A stretch of DNA of 64,000 nucleotides from Vibrio maritimus (GCF_021441885.1 NZ_CP090439.1:682001-746000); one strand, 5' to 3'. Shown: positions 1 to 9,228, counted from the stretch's first letter. Translations and numbers: made by a program. Notes: a model not told the origin generated them from the sequence alone.

Positions 1-2
1 GC

Positions 3-671
3 AACTTCTTGGGTACACCATTGGTATCCAACACTGGCTGGACATATAAAGATTTCACGCCGATTGGTCTTTTAGCACAAGATGCGATGTTCATTGTTGT
101 ACGCGCAGATTCACCCTATCAATCTGCAAAAGACTTTGTAGAACACGCTAAACAAAACCGCGTCACTATTGGTGGCACAGGCGCGGCTGGTCCAGAGCGC
201 GTAGTGGCGAGCCTATTTGCTGAGTCTGCGGGATTCACCTATGACTATGTCCCTTCGCAAGATGGTGGCGGTATGGTGACTTCACTTACCTCGAAGAGCG
301 TTGATGCCATTGTTGCCAACCCATCTGAAGTATCAGGTCAGATCAAAGCGGGAAACTTCCGCCCACTGGCGTATTCGGAAGCTCAACGTAGCACTATCTA
401 CAAACAAGTTCCGACCTTTAAAGAGCAAGGCTACGATTTCGCATTCTCGCTACCGCGCGGCGTTGTGATGCCAAAAGACGTCGACAAAGATGTTCAGCAA
501 TGGTGGGTTGAAACCCTACAACGCGTTGTCGATACCCCTGAATGGAAAGAGTATCTAGAAACAAACAGCCTATCTGGCAATACGGTATGGGGAGATGATT
601 TTGCTAAAAATCTTGCCGCCACTAATGCCGATTTCGAACGTGTACTAACACAGATTGGTGCGATTAAGTAA
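3..671 (+). CDS. TctC-family substrate-binding protein, 5'-truncated by window edge
   Basis: Periplasmic binding protein of a tripartite tricarboxylate transporter (TTT); it captures a carboxylate and hands it to the TctA/TctB membrane pair. Only the last 222 codons are present: the frame is open to the window edge, so the signal peptide and first lobe lie upstream. Typical TctC features are the GGTGAAGPERV segment, the aspartate-rich PSQDGGGM loop and the segment around QVPTFKEQGYD. A hairpin and tctB follow at once. The downstream oxo-tetronate genes suggest that the cargo is a four-carbon sugar acid; that is inference from context. Confidence 0.9.
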   Translation, partial: NFLGTPLVSNTGWTYKDFTPIGLLAQDAMFIVVRADSPYQSAKDFVEHAKQNRVTIGGTGAAGPERVVASLFAESAGFTYDYVPSQDGGGMVTSLTSKSVDAIVANPSEVSGQIKAGNFRPLAYSEAQRSTIYKQVPTFKEQGYDFAFSLPRGVVMPKDVDKDVQQWWVETLQRVVDTPEWKEYLETNSLSGNTVWGDDFAKNLAATNADFERVLTQIGAIK

Positions 672-681
672 AGCAAGTGAT

Positions 682-710
682 AAAGAGCGGCTGCCCTGCG
701 GCCGCTCTTT
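682..710 (+). terminator. Hairpin between tctC and tctB
   Basis: AAAGAGCGGC and GCCGCTCTTT form a 10-bp perfect stem with a 9-nt loop, ending in a short T run. It sits 12 bp before the tctB start and immediately before its AAGGAG ribosome-binding site. In such operons a partial terminator or mRNA-stabilising hairpin lets the binding protein be made in excess over the membrane subunits. Which of the two applies here is not visible. Confidence 0.75.
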
Positions 711-722
711 TAAGGAGTTCTC

Positions 723-1193
723 ATGCGATTTTGGTTTTCGGTCAGCACCTTTGTATCTTCATTGGCGTTCATGGTTTATGGCCTAATGACCCTCGACCTT
801 TATGACATCAATGACCGCCCTGGTCCTGGGTACTTTCCCTTGATCATCGGGCTCGGTCTTGTCGTTACAACCGCGCTAAATGTCTACAAAGACTTCCAAC
901 AACTTCGTCTGAACAAGGATTCAACCCTGACTCAAGAAGGGAGCGAAGCACATTACAAACAAGACACTATCGCGGTAACCGGGTGCATCACATTACTGAT
1001 CTTTAGCCTAAGTACCTTAGGTGCTGTCGTTTCTATGATGCTGTTTTGCCTAGCGTTTCTAGCCTACTTCAATCGTGGAAAATGGGTTCAAAACGTCGTC
1101 TATTCCATTGCGTTTCCCATGGCGGTCTTCGTGCTGTTTGAGGTTTGGCTTCAAGCCGGACTTCCAGACGGAATTTTAAGCGTGCTTTACTAA
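723..1193 (+). CDS. TctB-family small membrane subunit of TTT transporter
   Basis: Small integral membrane subunit, 156 aa, of the tripartite tricarboxylate transporter, working with TctA in the inner membrane. It has the expected four hydrophobic segments: residues about 3-23, a second starting in the GPGYFPLIIGLGLV motif, and two near the C-terminus. The motif DRPGPGYFP is characteristic of TctB. A strong AAGGAG Shine-Dalgarno precedes the ATG. It lies between tctC and tctA in standard order. Identification is firm by motif and position, although the family is poorly conserved in sequence. Confidence 0.9.
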   Translation: MRFWFSVSTFVSSLAFMVYGLMTLDLYDINDRPGPGYFPLIIGLGLVVTTALNVYKDFQQLRLNKDSTLTQEGSEAHYKQDTIAVTGCITLLIFSLSTLGAVVSMMLFCLAFLAYFNRGKWVQNVVYSIAFPMAVFVLFEVWLQAGLPDGILSVLY

Positions 1194-1212
1194 CAGATAG
1201 GAATGTTACGTT

Positions 1213-2763
1213 ATGTTTTTTATGGAAATTTTTGAGCACCTGTTATTTGGCCTATCCGTTGCGATGACGCCAACCAATGTGCTGTTCCTTCTTATCGGTG
1301 CGCTGGTTGGCATGATCGTTGGTCTGTTTCCTGGCTTTGGTCCTGCTGCAGGCATCGCTATCTTAATACCAATGACGTTTGGTCTGGCGCCAACAACCGC
1401 CATCATCATGCTTTCGGGTATCTACTATGGTTCAATGTACGGCGGTACCATCACCTCGATATTGATTAATACCCCAGGAGAATCAGCCACAGTCGCCTCC
1501 ACGCTTGATGGTTACCCTATGGCGCAAAACGGTAGAGCAGGTCCTGCGCTCGTTATGCAGGCAGTGGCCTCTTTCGTTGGCGGCACATTGGGTGTAATCC
1601 TAATCTGTGGTTTTGCACCTATACTGGCAAGCTTTGCCTCTTCATTCGGACCATCAGAGTACTTCCTCATCATTATGCTTGGGCTATTACTGCTGACCAC
1701 TATGATGGGTGACAATCGACTAAACGGCATTATCTCCGCTCTATTTGGCTTTGCTATCGCCATGGTAGGCGTCGATTCAGTGAGTGGTGCTCAGCGCTAC
1801 ACATTTGGATCTCCTGAACTTATTGGCGGTATTTACTTTGTTCCTGTCGCCATCGGTCTGTTCGGTATTGGAGAGCTACTGTATTGCATCTATACCGGTC
1901 AACATAAACGCCAAAATGAACGCGTTCAATTTAGCTTCCGTTCACGAGATTTCTGGCCAACGACTAAAGATTTCATCACTTCACGTCTTACTTTCTTACG
2001 CGGCTCGATTATTGGTTTTGTGGCAGGTGTACTACCTGGCTCTGGTGCCACTATCGGCTCAATTCTGGCGTACTCAGTAGAGAAGAAAGTCGCGAAAGAT
2101 CCTGAGAGCTTTGGTAAAGGTGAAATGCGTGGGCTTGTGGCGCCAGAAACCGCCAACAATGCAGCGTCAGCAGGCGCTATGGTGCCACTCATTTCTCTAG
2201 GTATCCCAGGCTCTGGAGCGACAGCCGTCTTACTTGGCGCACTGATGATGTGGGGACTACAACCAGGCCCGATGCTGATCGATTCAAACCCGGACTTGGT
2301 GTGGGGATTGGTTGCTAGTATGTACTTGGGCAATATGGTGTTGGTCGCGCTGAGTATTCTTGCCATTCCACTGTTCGTTAAGTTCCTCGACATTCCGTAC
2401 CGCCTCGTCGTACCCGTAATCGTGATTCTTTGCGTTATCGGTTCGTACGCGCTCAATAACAGCATTATCGAGACCTCTATGCTGCTGTTTATGGGTGTGA
2501 TTGGATTTGGTATGAAGCTCTATGGTTACTCTCCTGCGGCTACTGTTCTTGCGCTTGTGCTAGGTGGAATGGCGGAAAGTACCTTCCTGCAATCTCTTAT
2601 CATCAGCCAAGGAAGCCTCTCTATCTTTGTTGAGCGCCCACTATCGCTCGCCTTAACGCTGATAATGATGACAACCGTTGGTCTATCGGTCGCGATAAAG
2701 GTTTATAAGGGCATGAAGTCAAAAAAGCTCTCTAGCAATGGTGTGGAACGCGCTTCCCACTAG
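1213..2763 (+). CDS. TctA-family permease of TTT transporter
   Basis: Large permease, 516 aa and about 12 transmembrane segments, that drives ion-coupled uptake of the substrate delivered by TctC. It carries the duplicated family motif: GLFPGFGPAAG near residue 40 and GVLPGSGATIGS near residue 275. The LISLGIPGSGATAVLLGALMM-type segment near residue 325 is also typical. Length is normal for the family. An alternative ATG lies three codons downstream (1222); the upstream AGGA fits 1213 slightly better. Gene order C-B-A followed by otnK/otnC marks this as the uptake arm of a sugar-acid pathway. A long antisense open frame inside it is not considered a gene. Confidence 0.95.
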   Translation: MFFMEIFEHLLFGLSVAMTPTNVLFLLIGALVGMIVGLFPGFGPAAGIAILIPMTFGLAPTTAIIMLSGIYYGSMYGGTITSILINTPGESATVASTLDGYPMAQNGRAGPALVMQAVASFVGGTLGVILICGFAPILASFASSFGPSEYFLIIMLGLLLLTTMMGDNRLNGIISALFGFAIAMVGVDSVSGAQRYTFGSPELIGGIYFVPVAIGLFGIGELLYCIYTGQHKRQNERVQFSFRSRDFWPTTKDFITSRLTFLRGSIIGFVAGVLPGSGATIGSILAYSVEKKVAKDPESFGKGEMRGLVAPETANNAASAGAMVPLISLGIPGSGATAVLLGALMMWGLQPGPMLIDSNPDLVWGLVASMYLGNMVLVALSILAIPLFVKFLDIPYRLVVPVIVILCVIGSYALNNSIIETSMLLFMGVIGFGMKLYGYSPAATVLALVLGGMAESTFLQSLIISQGSLSIFVERPLSLALTLIMMTTVGLSVAIKVYKGMKSKKLSSNGVERASH

Positions 2764-2793
2764 GTCACGGAAGGCATAGAAAAGAGTAAAATT

Positions 2794-4041
2794 ATGATCA
2801 ATAAACTAGGCGTTATCGCCGACGATTTTACCGGCGCAACGGATGCAGCAAGCTTTGCTGCGAAATCCGGACTCCGAGTGGTGCAACTGTCAGGGGTTCC
2901 CTCTCAAGATGAGAGTATCAACGCAGACGTTCTGGTCGTTAGCCTCAAAAGCCGCTCGTGTCCTGCAGACATCGCCATACAACAGTCTTTGGATGCGAGC
3001 AACTGGCTACTCTCCCAAGGGTGCACACAAGTATACTTTAAGTACTGCTCCACTTTTGATAGCACGACCGATGGCAACATCGGTCCTGTAACCGAAGCGC
3101 TGATGGCACATTTAGCCGTCAACACAGCTCTGATTTGCCCTGCACTTCCTGTTAATGGTCGCACTGTATACAAAGGCAATCTCTTTGTGTTTGATGAACT
3201 GCTTTCTGAGTCAGGGATGCGGCATCATCCGATTACTCCTATGACAGACTCAAATTTGCTACGTCTCATAGAGTCGCAAGCAAATGGCAGCGCGGCATTA
3301 CTTGACTGGCATACTGTTCAACAAGGGTGTAACGCAACGCAGCTTGCGGTAGAAGATGCATCGGTGCAAGGGGCAACATTCATTGTTTGTGACGCGTTAA
3401 CTCACAAGGATCTGGACACGATTGCCGCGGCTTGTGAGTCACACCGTTTGCTAACTGGGGGATCGGGGCTGGTTGGCGCCCTAGCTCAACGAATGACGTC
3501 AACGAGCAAGAGTGTCGAGCGCTTCTCTAGACCGAAGCTGGATCGAAAAGGCGTTGTACTATCGGGCTCTTGTTCCACCATGACCAATCAACAAGTCGAC
3601 GCTTACAAGGAGCTAGCGGCAAGTTTGAAACTCGATATCGAGCGCGTCATCAATGAACCAAACTACATAACGGAAGTAATAGATTGGATAAAGGAGCACT
3701 CATATCGCCCCTATTTTCCACTTGTCTATGCCACTGTTCCGGCGAATGAGCTAAAGCAAATTCAGGCCGACTTCGGTTCTGCAGCGTCTGCTGCAGTGGA
3801 GGGCTTATTCCATCAACTGGTCTCGCAACTTAGTCAACTGGAATACCAAGTTTTCATCAGCGCTGGCGGAGAAACATCCAGTACGGTTACACAGGCATTG
3901 TCCGTTGATCGTTTTGAAATCGGCGCAGAAATAGCACCCGGTGTGCCTTGGGTTCAAAGTCTCGATGGACAATTTTCACTTGCCCTCAAGTCTGGCAACT
4001 TTGGTGACAGACACTTTTTCCAGCAAGCTCAGGATCAATAG
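2794..4041 (+). CDS. otnK: 3-oxo-tetronate kinase
   Basis: Cytoplasmic ATP-dependent kinase of the DUF1537 (four-carbon acid sugar kinase) family, 415 aa, which phosphorylates 3-oxo-tetronates (oxidised erythronate or threonate) at O4. The N-terminal signature GVIADDFTGATDAAS is diagnostic. The nucleotide-binding C-terminal half shows LSGSCSTMTNQQ near residue 260 and SAGGETSSTV near residue 355. The gene is followed 2 bp later by the decarboxylase that uses its product. The pathway's first enzyme, a tetronate dehydrogenase, and the isomerase OtnI are not in the window and may lie upstream. Confidence 0.92.
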   Translation: MINKLGVIADDFTGATDAASFAAKSGLRVVQLSGVPSQDESINADVLVVSLKSRSCPADIAIQQSLDASNWLLSQGCTQVYFKYCSTFDSTTDGNIGPVTEALMAHLAVNTALICPALPVNGRTVYKGNLFVFDELLSESGMRHHPITPMTDSNLLRLIESQANGSAALLDWHTVQQGCNATQLAVEDASVQGATFIVCDALTHKDLDTIAAACESHRLLTGGSGLVGALAQRMTSTSKSVERFSRPKLDRKGVVLSGSCSTMTNQQVDAYKELAASLKLDIERVINEPNYITEVIDWIKEHSYRPYFPLVYATVPANELKQIQADFGSAASAAVEGLFHQLVSQLSQLEYQVFISAGGETSSTVTQALSVDRFEIGAEIAPGVPWVQSLDGQFSLALKSGNFGDRHFFQQAQDQ

Positions 4042-4043
4042 AC

Positions 4044-4676
4044 ATGACAGAACTACAGCAACGAGTCCAACTCGTAGAGTTGGCAAAATCGATGTTTGAA
4101 CGAGGCTATGCGACAGGAGGTGCAGGAAACATCTCAGTTAAGCTTGATGAGCAACGTGTTCTTACGACGCCAACAGGCTCCTCTTTTGGACGCCTAGATA
4201 TAGACACACTATCGGTTGTGGATATGGAAGGAAACCACCTCAGTGGTGACAAACCCTCTAAAGAAGCGTCGTTTCATCTGGCGATTTACCAGCGTCGCCC
4301 ACAAGCGAAGGCAATCGTGCATCTGCACTCGACGTACTTAACGGCATTGTCGTGTTTGCAGGGTCTAGATAAAAGCAATGCAATCAAGCCATTTACGCCA
4401 TACTACGTCATGCGTGTCGGTAATCTCCCAGTGGTCGATTACTTTAACCCAGGCGATAGTCAGATTGCAGAACACCTTGCCGAGCTTGCCCCACATCATC
4501 GCGCTTTTTTGTTAGCGAATCATGGTCCAGTGGTCACTGGTTCAAGCTTACTTGATGCGATCGATAATGCCGAAGAGCTCGAAGAAACCGCGAAGCTTCG
4601 CTTTATCCTAGATGGGATGGACATCGCTTATATTTCTCCAAGCGATGTTCAAATCCTTGCAAAAAAGGGGATTTAA
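4044..4676 (+). CDS. otnC: 3-oxo-tetronate 4-phosphate decarboxylase (class II aldolase family)
   Basis: Metal-dependent class II aldolase/adducin-fold enzyme, 210 aa, that decarboxylates 3-oxo-tetronate 4-phosphate to dihydroxyacetone phosphate. Zinc-site histidines are visible in AIVHLHSTY (about residue 90) and LLANHGPVV (about residue 155), with the acidic partner in PSKEASFHLAIY. An AGGA lies about 8 bp upstream of the start, inside the end of otnK. Together with otnK and the TTT transporter it forms a complete cytoplasmic route from imported sugar acid to a glycolytic triose, apart from the dehydrogenase step. The name OtnC rather than a generic aldolase rests on its pairing with otnK. 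Confidence 0.9.
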   Translation: MTELQQRVQLVELAKSMFERGYATGGAGNISVKLDEQRVLTTPTGSSFGRLDIDTLSVVDMEGNHLSGDKPSKEASFHLAIYQRRPQAKAIVHLHSTYLTALSCLQGLDKSNAIKPFTPYYVMRVGNLPVVDYFNPGDSQIAEHLAELAPHHRAFLLANHGPVVTGSSLLDAIDNAEELEETAKLRFILDGMDIAYISPSDVQILAKKGI

Positions 4677-4787
4677 TTCTTTTGTTTTCAGACATATAAA
4701 TAGGGGTTACATGTCAGCACACTGTTGCATTTGCATGCGATAAAACTGTCGACTAAATCACAAATCTATCATCAGTCCATTCTAAAT

Positions 4788-4802
4788 ATTTGTAATACAA
4801 AT
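4788..4802. promoter_or_regulatory. 15-bp palindromic operator upstream of the alginate lyase gene
   Basis: The sequence ATTTGTAATACAAAT has perfect 7-bp arms around one central base. It lies 37 bp before the ATG of the PL7 gene, in an AT-rich promoter region. The TTGTA-N-TACAA form is typical of GntR/FadR-type regulators of uronate catabolism. No regulator gene adjoins it, so the binding protein is unknown. Confidence 0.6.
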
Positions 4803-4839
4803 AATATAATCAGCAAATGATAATAAGTATGATTATATT

Positions 4840-6729
4840 ATGAAAAAGACTGCACTCATTAGTTGTTTACTTCTAACGCCAGCGTTTCTCGCTGGCTGTG
4901 GCGGAGATTCGGATACCTCTGCCACACCTTCAAGCCCAGGAATCACCGACCCAACGGAACCTGAAGAACCAACCGACCCGAGTGAACCGGTCGATCCTAC
5001 TGACCCAGTAGATCCTGTTGACCCGGTGGTAAAACCGGTAGCGCCATCTTTGTACTCTAAGTACGACGCCGTGCTAACCGCATCGAAACTTCAACGTTCA
5101 GACCCATCAGAAGACGACGGTAATAAGTCAGATGTAGCCGATAGCGATGATCTCATGCGCGGTTACTATGATGAGTATTTCTATGCCGATGAAAATACTA
5201 AAGACCTGATTTTCAAAATGAGCGGTGATAGCAATCGCTCTGAGCTTCGAGTTAATGAAAACTTTGATATTAGTGAAACTGGTGTATCACGAACATTGAG
5301 CAGCAGTTTTCAACCCGTTGATATCAAGAGCGTTCTAGAACAGAGTGTTGATGGCGATGAAGTGACTTTTCTGCAAGTTCATAACAAAGGAACGAGCTCA
5401 GATGGCACTGGCTACATTCCACACCCATTATTGCGCGTTACCTACGAATTAGAGCGAAACGGCGAGATGGGACACTATTGGGCCGTGCTAAAAGTTAATG
5501 CTCTCGATTGCAGTAGCGGTAGTGAGCATGCTGGTTCAAGTGATTGCAACAACGCCTATCAGCGTATCGACCTTGGTGAAGCAAATCTTGATGCGATGAC
5601 CGATATGGATATCACCATCCAAGAAGAGCGCCTGGTCATCGAAGTAGACGGTGTACAAAAGCTAGATCACGATATTAGCTATTGGGCAGATCTACTCAGC
5701 TACTTTAAAGCGGGCGTCTACAACCAATACGATGATGGCGATGGCATCAATACTTGGTCTGAGGTGAGGTTTTCTAAGCTCGAGGTTCAGCAAGAAAGCT
5801 TTGAACAAGGCATCAACTGGGACATCGACCAATGGAAAATCACCATTCCTGTCAGCAAATCTGAGTGGGACTCTAGTGAAAGTAGTAGCTCTGCCGCTGA
5901 GTTTAAGCCGTATCACTGCTACAGCTCTCCAGAATCAGAAGAGTTTGTTTTCAACAATGACTCCGACATCCTTTATCACTATGACTCTGGCGACATTTCG
6001 TTTTTCAAAGTCGTTGATAACCGTGTTCACTTCGCCACAGACATGGGCTACGGCACATCGACGTCTAACAGCAGCTATATTCGCTCAGAGTTTAGAGAGC
6101 TCTTTAATGCGCAAGCGCTAGACACATGTAGCACGAGCTCTGATGCCACCAGCTGGAAAATCAATGACTCAACGACGGGGACGGATGTCCACACGCTCAC
6201 TTCGACTCTGAGAATCGATGACTACCCTCAGATCTCAGGACAAGATCCTAAAGTCGTCGTCGGTCAGGTGCACGGTTGGGAAATCAGCCAAGCTCTAGTG
6301 AAGCTATTGTGGGAAGGGGAATCGAAACCCACACGTGTGATACTTAACCAAGACTTCTTCACGGACAATAAAAAGTGCTCGGACAACGAAGATGGTTGTG
6401 ACGATTGGCCTTTCAGTGTCGAAATGGGTACCTACGCTGCCAATGAAGAGTGGCAGTATCAGATTACCGTCGATGACAACGGCATCACTTTGATGACGCA
6501 AAAAGAAAACGGCGAAGGCAAAGTTGAACGTTTTCTTGGCTGGGGTGCTGCGTACTCCGATACCAAAGATGGTGACACGATTACCATGAGCACGGACTGG
6601 GCAGAGCCAGAGATCGCCTACTACTTCAAAGCGGGTCTCTACCCTCAATTCAAGCCAGATAGCGACAATGCCGGACAACGATTTGAAGCGAGTTTTTCTC
6701 AAATCGATATAGAACACACGGCGAACTAG
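4840..6729 (+). CDS. Lipoprotein with tandem PL7 alginate-lyase domains
   Basis: Predicted surface or periplasmic lipoprotein, 629 aa, that cleaves alginate by beta-elimination. The signal peptide ends in a lipobox, LAGC, with Cys20 as lipidation site. A Pro/Asp/Glu/Thr linker (about residues 25-70, repeated DP and DPVDP units) follows, then two PL7 (alginate lyase 2) modules. Domain 1 shows RSELR (about residue 133), QVH (about 179) and YFKAGVYNQ (about 288). Domain 2 shows RSEFRE (about 415), QVHG (about 476) and YYFKAGLYPQ (about 594). These are the three catalytic-groove motifs of PL7, present in both halves, so both may be active. It starts its own transcription unit and a strong hairpin follows. 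Most PL7 enzymes have one catalytic domain. Confidence 0.92.
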   Translation: MKKTALISCLLLTPAFLAGCGGDSDTSATPSSPGITDPTEPEEPTDPSEPVDPTDPVDPVDPVVKPVAPSLYSKYDAVLTASKLQRSDPSEDDGNKSDVADSDDLMRGYYDEYFYADENTKDLIFKMSGDSNRSELRVNENFDISETGVSRTLSSSFQPVDIKSVLEQSVDGDEVTFLQVHNKGTSSDGTGYIPHPLLRVTYELERNGEMGHYWAVLKVNALDCSSGSEHAGSSDCNNAYQRIDLGEANLDAMTDMDITIQEERLVIEVDGVQKLDHDISYWADLLSYFKAGVYNQYDDGDGINTWSEVRFSKLEVQQESFEQGINWDIDQWKITIPVSKSEWDSSESSSSAAEFKPYHCYSSPESEEFVFNNDSDILYHYDSGDISFFKVVDNRVHFATDMGYGTSTSNSSYIRSEFRELFNAQALDTCSTSSDATSWKINDSTTGTDVHTLTSTLRIDDYPQISGQDPKVVVGQVHGWEISQALVKLLWEGESKPTRVILNQDFFTDNKKCSDNEDGCDDWPFSVEMGTYAANEEWQYQITVDDNGITLMTQKENGEGKVERFLGWGAAYSDTKDGDTITMSTDWAEPEIAYYFKAGLYPQFKPDSDNAGQRFEASFSQIDIEHTAN

Positions 6730-6759
6730 CGATTAACGCTTTTCCCAACTTCAAAAGAA

Positions 6760-6789
6760 AAAGGCACTGCTCAAATAGCAGTGCCTTTG
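6760..6789. terminator. Bidirectional terminator between PL7 gene and SDR gene
   Basis: AAAGGCACTGCT pairs perfectly with AGCAGTGCCTTT over 12 bp around a 5-nt loop. A-rich and T-rich flanks lie on either side. It separates the convergent alginate lyase and SDR genes and can serve both strands. Confidence 0.85.
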
Positions 6790-6806
6790 TTTATCTTTTG
6801 GTGTCG

Positions 6807-7484
6807 TTACTCAATCTCAACCATGGGTCTAAACGTCATCTCATGCATTACCACATCTGCTGGTAACTCTAAGACCTGAATCACCGCTTTAGCAACACTG
6901 GCTGGGTGCATATATTCTGGTCGCTCTGCTTCACGGAAGTTGGTGTCCGTGCCACCAGGGAATAGCGAGGTCACTTTGATACCATGTGGCTGCGCTTCTT
7001 TCATCAAAATAGCACTAAATCCTGCCAAGCCTTGTTTCATCGCCGAGTAGATACTCATGGTTTCGTTGGCACGCTTAGCCGCAGTACTCACTACATTGAT
7101 GATTTGTCCGGACTTGTTCGGCTTCATAACCTTAAGCGCTTCACGACTTAACAGTGCCGGTGCGCGAAGATTAATCGCATATTGCTCTTCGAATTCTTCT
7201 AGCGTGAATTCTTCAATCGGGCATTTGCGAGAAATCATGCCGGCGTTGTTGATCAGCACATCAATGGTGCCCACTAACTCAGTAGCTTTGTTGAACAGGC
7301 TCACGGTTTGTTCTGCATCGCTCAAGTCTGCCGCCACTACCTCGCAGGCTGTTTCTTGTTTTAGCGCGGAAAGCTTCTCTTCATTGCGACCACTGGCCAC
7401 GACGGTGAAGCCTTTCTCGCATAGTTGTTTAGCGAGCTCATAGCCGATGCCGCTCGTGGCACCTGTAAGGAGGATGTTTTTCAT
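6807..7484 (-). CDS. Short-chain dehydrogenase/reductase (SDR)
   Basis: NAD(P)-dependent oxidoreductase of the classical SDR family, 225 aa, cytoplasmic. The cofactor motif TGATSGIG lies at residues 6-13, NNAG near residue 81, and the catalytic Tyr/Lys pair in YSAMKQG near residue 145. The start at 7484 is chosen because MKNILLTGATSG begins exactly at the Rossmann strand; the longer frame to 7535 adds an unlikely basic extension. It ends near the alginate lyase, and SDRs that reduce the alginate-derived 4-deoxy-L-erythro-5-hexoseulose uronate are known. This one is convergent rather than co-transcribed, so its substrate remains undetermined. Confidence 0.85.
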   Translation of the reverse strand: MKNILLTGATSGIGYELAKQLCEKGFTVVASGRNEEKLSALKQETACEVVAADLSDAEQTVSLFNKATELVGTIDVLINNAGMISRKCPIEEFTLEEFEEQYAINLRAPALLSREALKVMKPNKSGQIINVVSTAAKRANETMSIYSAMKQGLAGFSAILMKEAQPHGIKVTSLFPGGTDTNFREAERPEYMHPASVAKAVIQVLELPADVVMHEMTFRPMVEIE

Positions 7485-7591
7485 TGTCTGTCTCGATATA
7501 CGTCTGCGTTTTCCATACGGTAGCAGAGATAGCAATGGAAAAGCAGTGAGTTACTGTAAATAACATTTAATCAAAGTGCTTTTCGAAACAC

Positions 7592-7623
7592 AAAAAAGCG
7601 CCACCTAAAAGGTAGCGCTTTTT
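7592..7623. terminator. Terminator downstream of ahpF
   Basis: AAAAAGCGCCACCT and AGGTAGCGCTTTTT form a long stem with one mismatch and a short A-rich loop. In the minus-strand direction it follows the ahpF stop by about 12 bp and has a T tract. It is symmetrical and so could also insulate the SDR gene. Confidence 0.85.
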
Positions 7624-7635
7624 ACTCAGTTCAGA

Positions 7636-9228
7636 TTAAGCTTCTTCGGCGACTTTTGCTGGAGCCGGATTACGAATCAAGAAATCAAAGGCTCCCAAGC
7701 TCGCTTTCGCACCCTCGCCCATTGCGATGATGATTTGCTTGTAAGGAACGGTCGTCACATCGCCCGCTGCAAACACACCTTTCATGCTGGTTGCGCCGTG
7801 GGCATCAACTTCGATTTCACCGCGTGGTGATAGCTCCACCTTGGTACCTTTTAACCATTCACTGTTTGGCACAAGGCCGATTTGCACAAAGATACCTGCA
7901 AGCTCGATTTGCTTAATTTCATCTGTGTTGCGATCTTTATATTCAAGACCTGTCACGCGAGTACCATCACCAAGAACTTCTGTGGTTTGAGCCATAGTGA
8001 TGATATCGATGTTTGGCATGCTGTTCGCTTTGTCGATTAGTACTTGGTCTGCACGAAGTACATCAGCAAATTCGAGAACGGTAACGTGCTCAACAATACC
8101 TGCTAGGTCAATCGCCGCTTCAATACCTGAGTTACCGCCGCCGATAACGGCTGTGCGCTTGCCTTTAAATAGTGGACCATCACAGTGTGGGCAGTAAGCC
8201 ACGCCTTTGTTGCGGTACTCTTGCTCACCTGGGACGTTCATTTCACGCCAGCGTGCACCCGTACTTGTGATAACTGAGCGAGCTTTTAGCACCGCACCAC
8301 TTTCTAGAACTACGTGGGTGTAACCGTCATCGGTATCTTCCGCGTCAATGATATTCGCCGCGCGCTGCTCAGTGATGACTTCAACGCCGTACTCTTTAAC
8401 GTGCTCCTCTAAACTTGCCACCAGCTTAGGACCTGTGGTCGCTTTCACTGAAATAAAGTTCTCGATTGCCATAGTGTCCATCACCTGGCCACCAAAGCGG
8501 TCAGCAACCACACCGGTGCGAATACCTTTACGCGCTGCATAGATAGCCGCTGAAGAGCCCGCAGGACCACCACCGACAACCAATACATCAAACGGCGCGG
8601 TTTCATTTAGCTGATTGGCTTTTTTCTCCGCTGCGCCTGTGTCGACTTTGTTTAGGATTTCATTCAATGACATACGGCCTTGACCGAACAGTTCACCGTT
8701 AATGAACACGCTTGGCACCGCCATGATATCGCGCTGTTTCACTTCATCTTGGAATGCAGCACCGTCGATCATCGTGACGTTAACCAGCGGGTTAATGGCT
8801 GCCATCATGTTGAAGGCTTGAACCACTTCTGGACAGTTTTGGCATGATAGAGAGATAAAGATCTCGACATCCAATGGTGAGTTCAGCTCTGCGATTTGCT
8901 CGATAGTTTCAGCTTCTAGCTTAATTGGGTGACCACCTGTGTGCAGTAGTGCAAGCACAAGTGATGTAAATTCGTGACCCATTGGCAGACCAGCAAAACC
9001 AATAGCGGTGCCCTTCTCTGGGTTTACAACGCGCATGACTGGTTTGCGCGGGCTTGCAGCGTCATCGCGAACGACGTCAATTTTGCTGCTAAGTGATGCG
9101 ATGTCATTAGCAAGAGATTCGATCTTGCTTGCCGTATCACTGTCATCAAGGCTGAGAACCAATTGTACTTGGGTTTTAACGTTTTCTAGATACGCTTTTA
9201 ATTGCTGCTTCATTGCTTGATCTAACAT
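7636..9228 (-). CDS. ahpF: Alkyl hydroperoxide reductase subunit F
   Basis: Flavoprotein disulfide reductase, 530 aa, that passes electrons from NADH to AhpC for peroxide reduction in the cytoplasm. The N-terminal tandem thioredoxin-like domain holds the redox pair Cys129/Cys132 (CQNC). The FAD site is VVGGGPAGSSAA near residue 217. The second redox pair is Cys346/Cys349 (CPHC), followed by the NADH site GGGNSGIEAA, and GVFAAGDVTT closes the FAD domain. Positions match E. coli AhpF within one residue. It lies downstream of ahpC, separated by about 215 bp that contain a conserved hairpin, so it is probably co-transcribed at a lower level. Confidence 0.97.
   Translation of the reverse strand: MLDQAMKQQLKAYLENVKTQVQLVLSLDDSDTASKIESLANDIASLSSKIDVVRDDAASPRKPVMRVVNPEKGTAIGFAGLPMGHEFTSLVLALLHTGGHPIKLEAETIEQIAELNSPLDVEIFISLSCQNCPEVVQAFNMMAAINPLVNVTMIDGAAFQDEVKQRDIMAVPSVFINGELFGQGRMSLNEILNKVDTGAAEKKANQLNETAPFDVLVVGGGPAGSSAAIYAARKGIRTGVVADRFGGQVMDTMAIENFISVKATTGPKLVASLEEHVKEYGVEVITEQRAANIIDAEDTDDGYTHVVLESGAVLKARSVITSTGARWREMNVPGEQEYRNKGVAYCPHCDGPLFKGKRTAVIGGGNSGIEAAIDLAGIVEHVTVLEFADVLRADQVLIDKANSMPNIDIITMAQTTEVLGDGTRVTGLEYKDRNTDEIKQIELAGIFVQIGLVPNSEWLKGTKVELSPRGEIEVDAHGATSMKGVFAAGDVTTVPYKQIIIAMGEGAKASLGAFDFLIRNPAPAKVAEEA

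Noticed and set aside
1926..2465. Long antisense open frame (179 aa) inside tctA
   Set aside because: It lies fully on the opposite strand of a well-conserved gene, has no ribosome-binding site and a composition typical of shadow frames.
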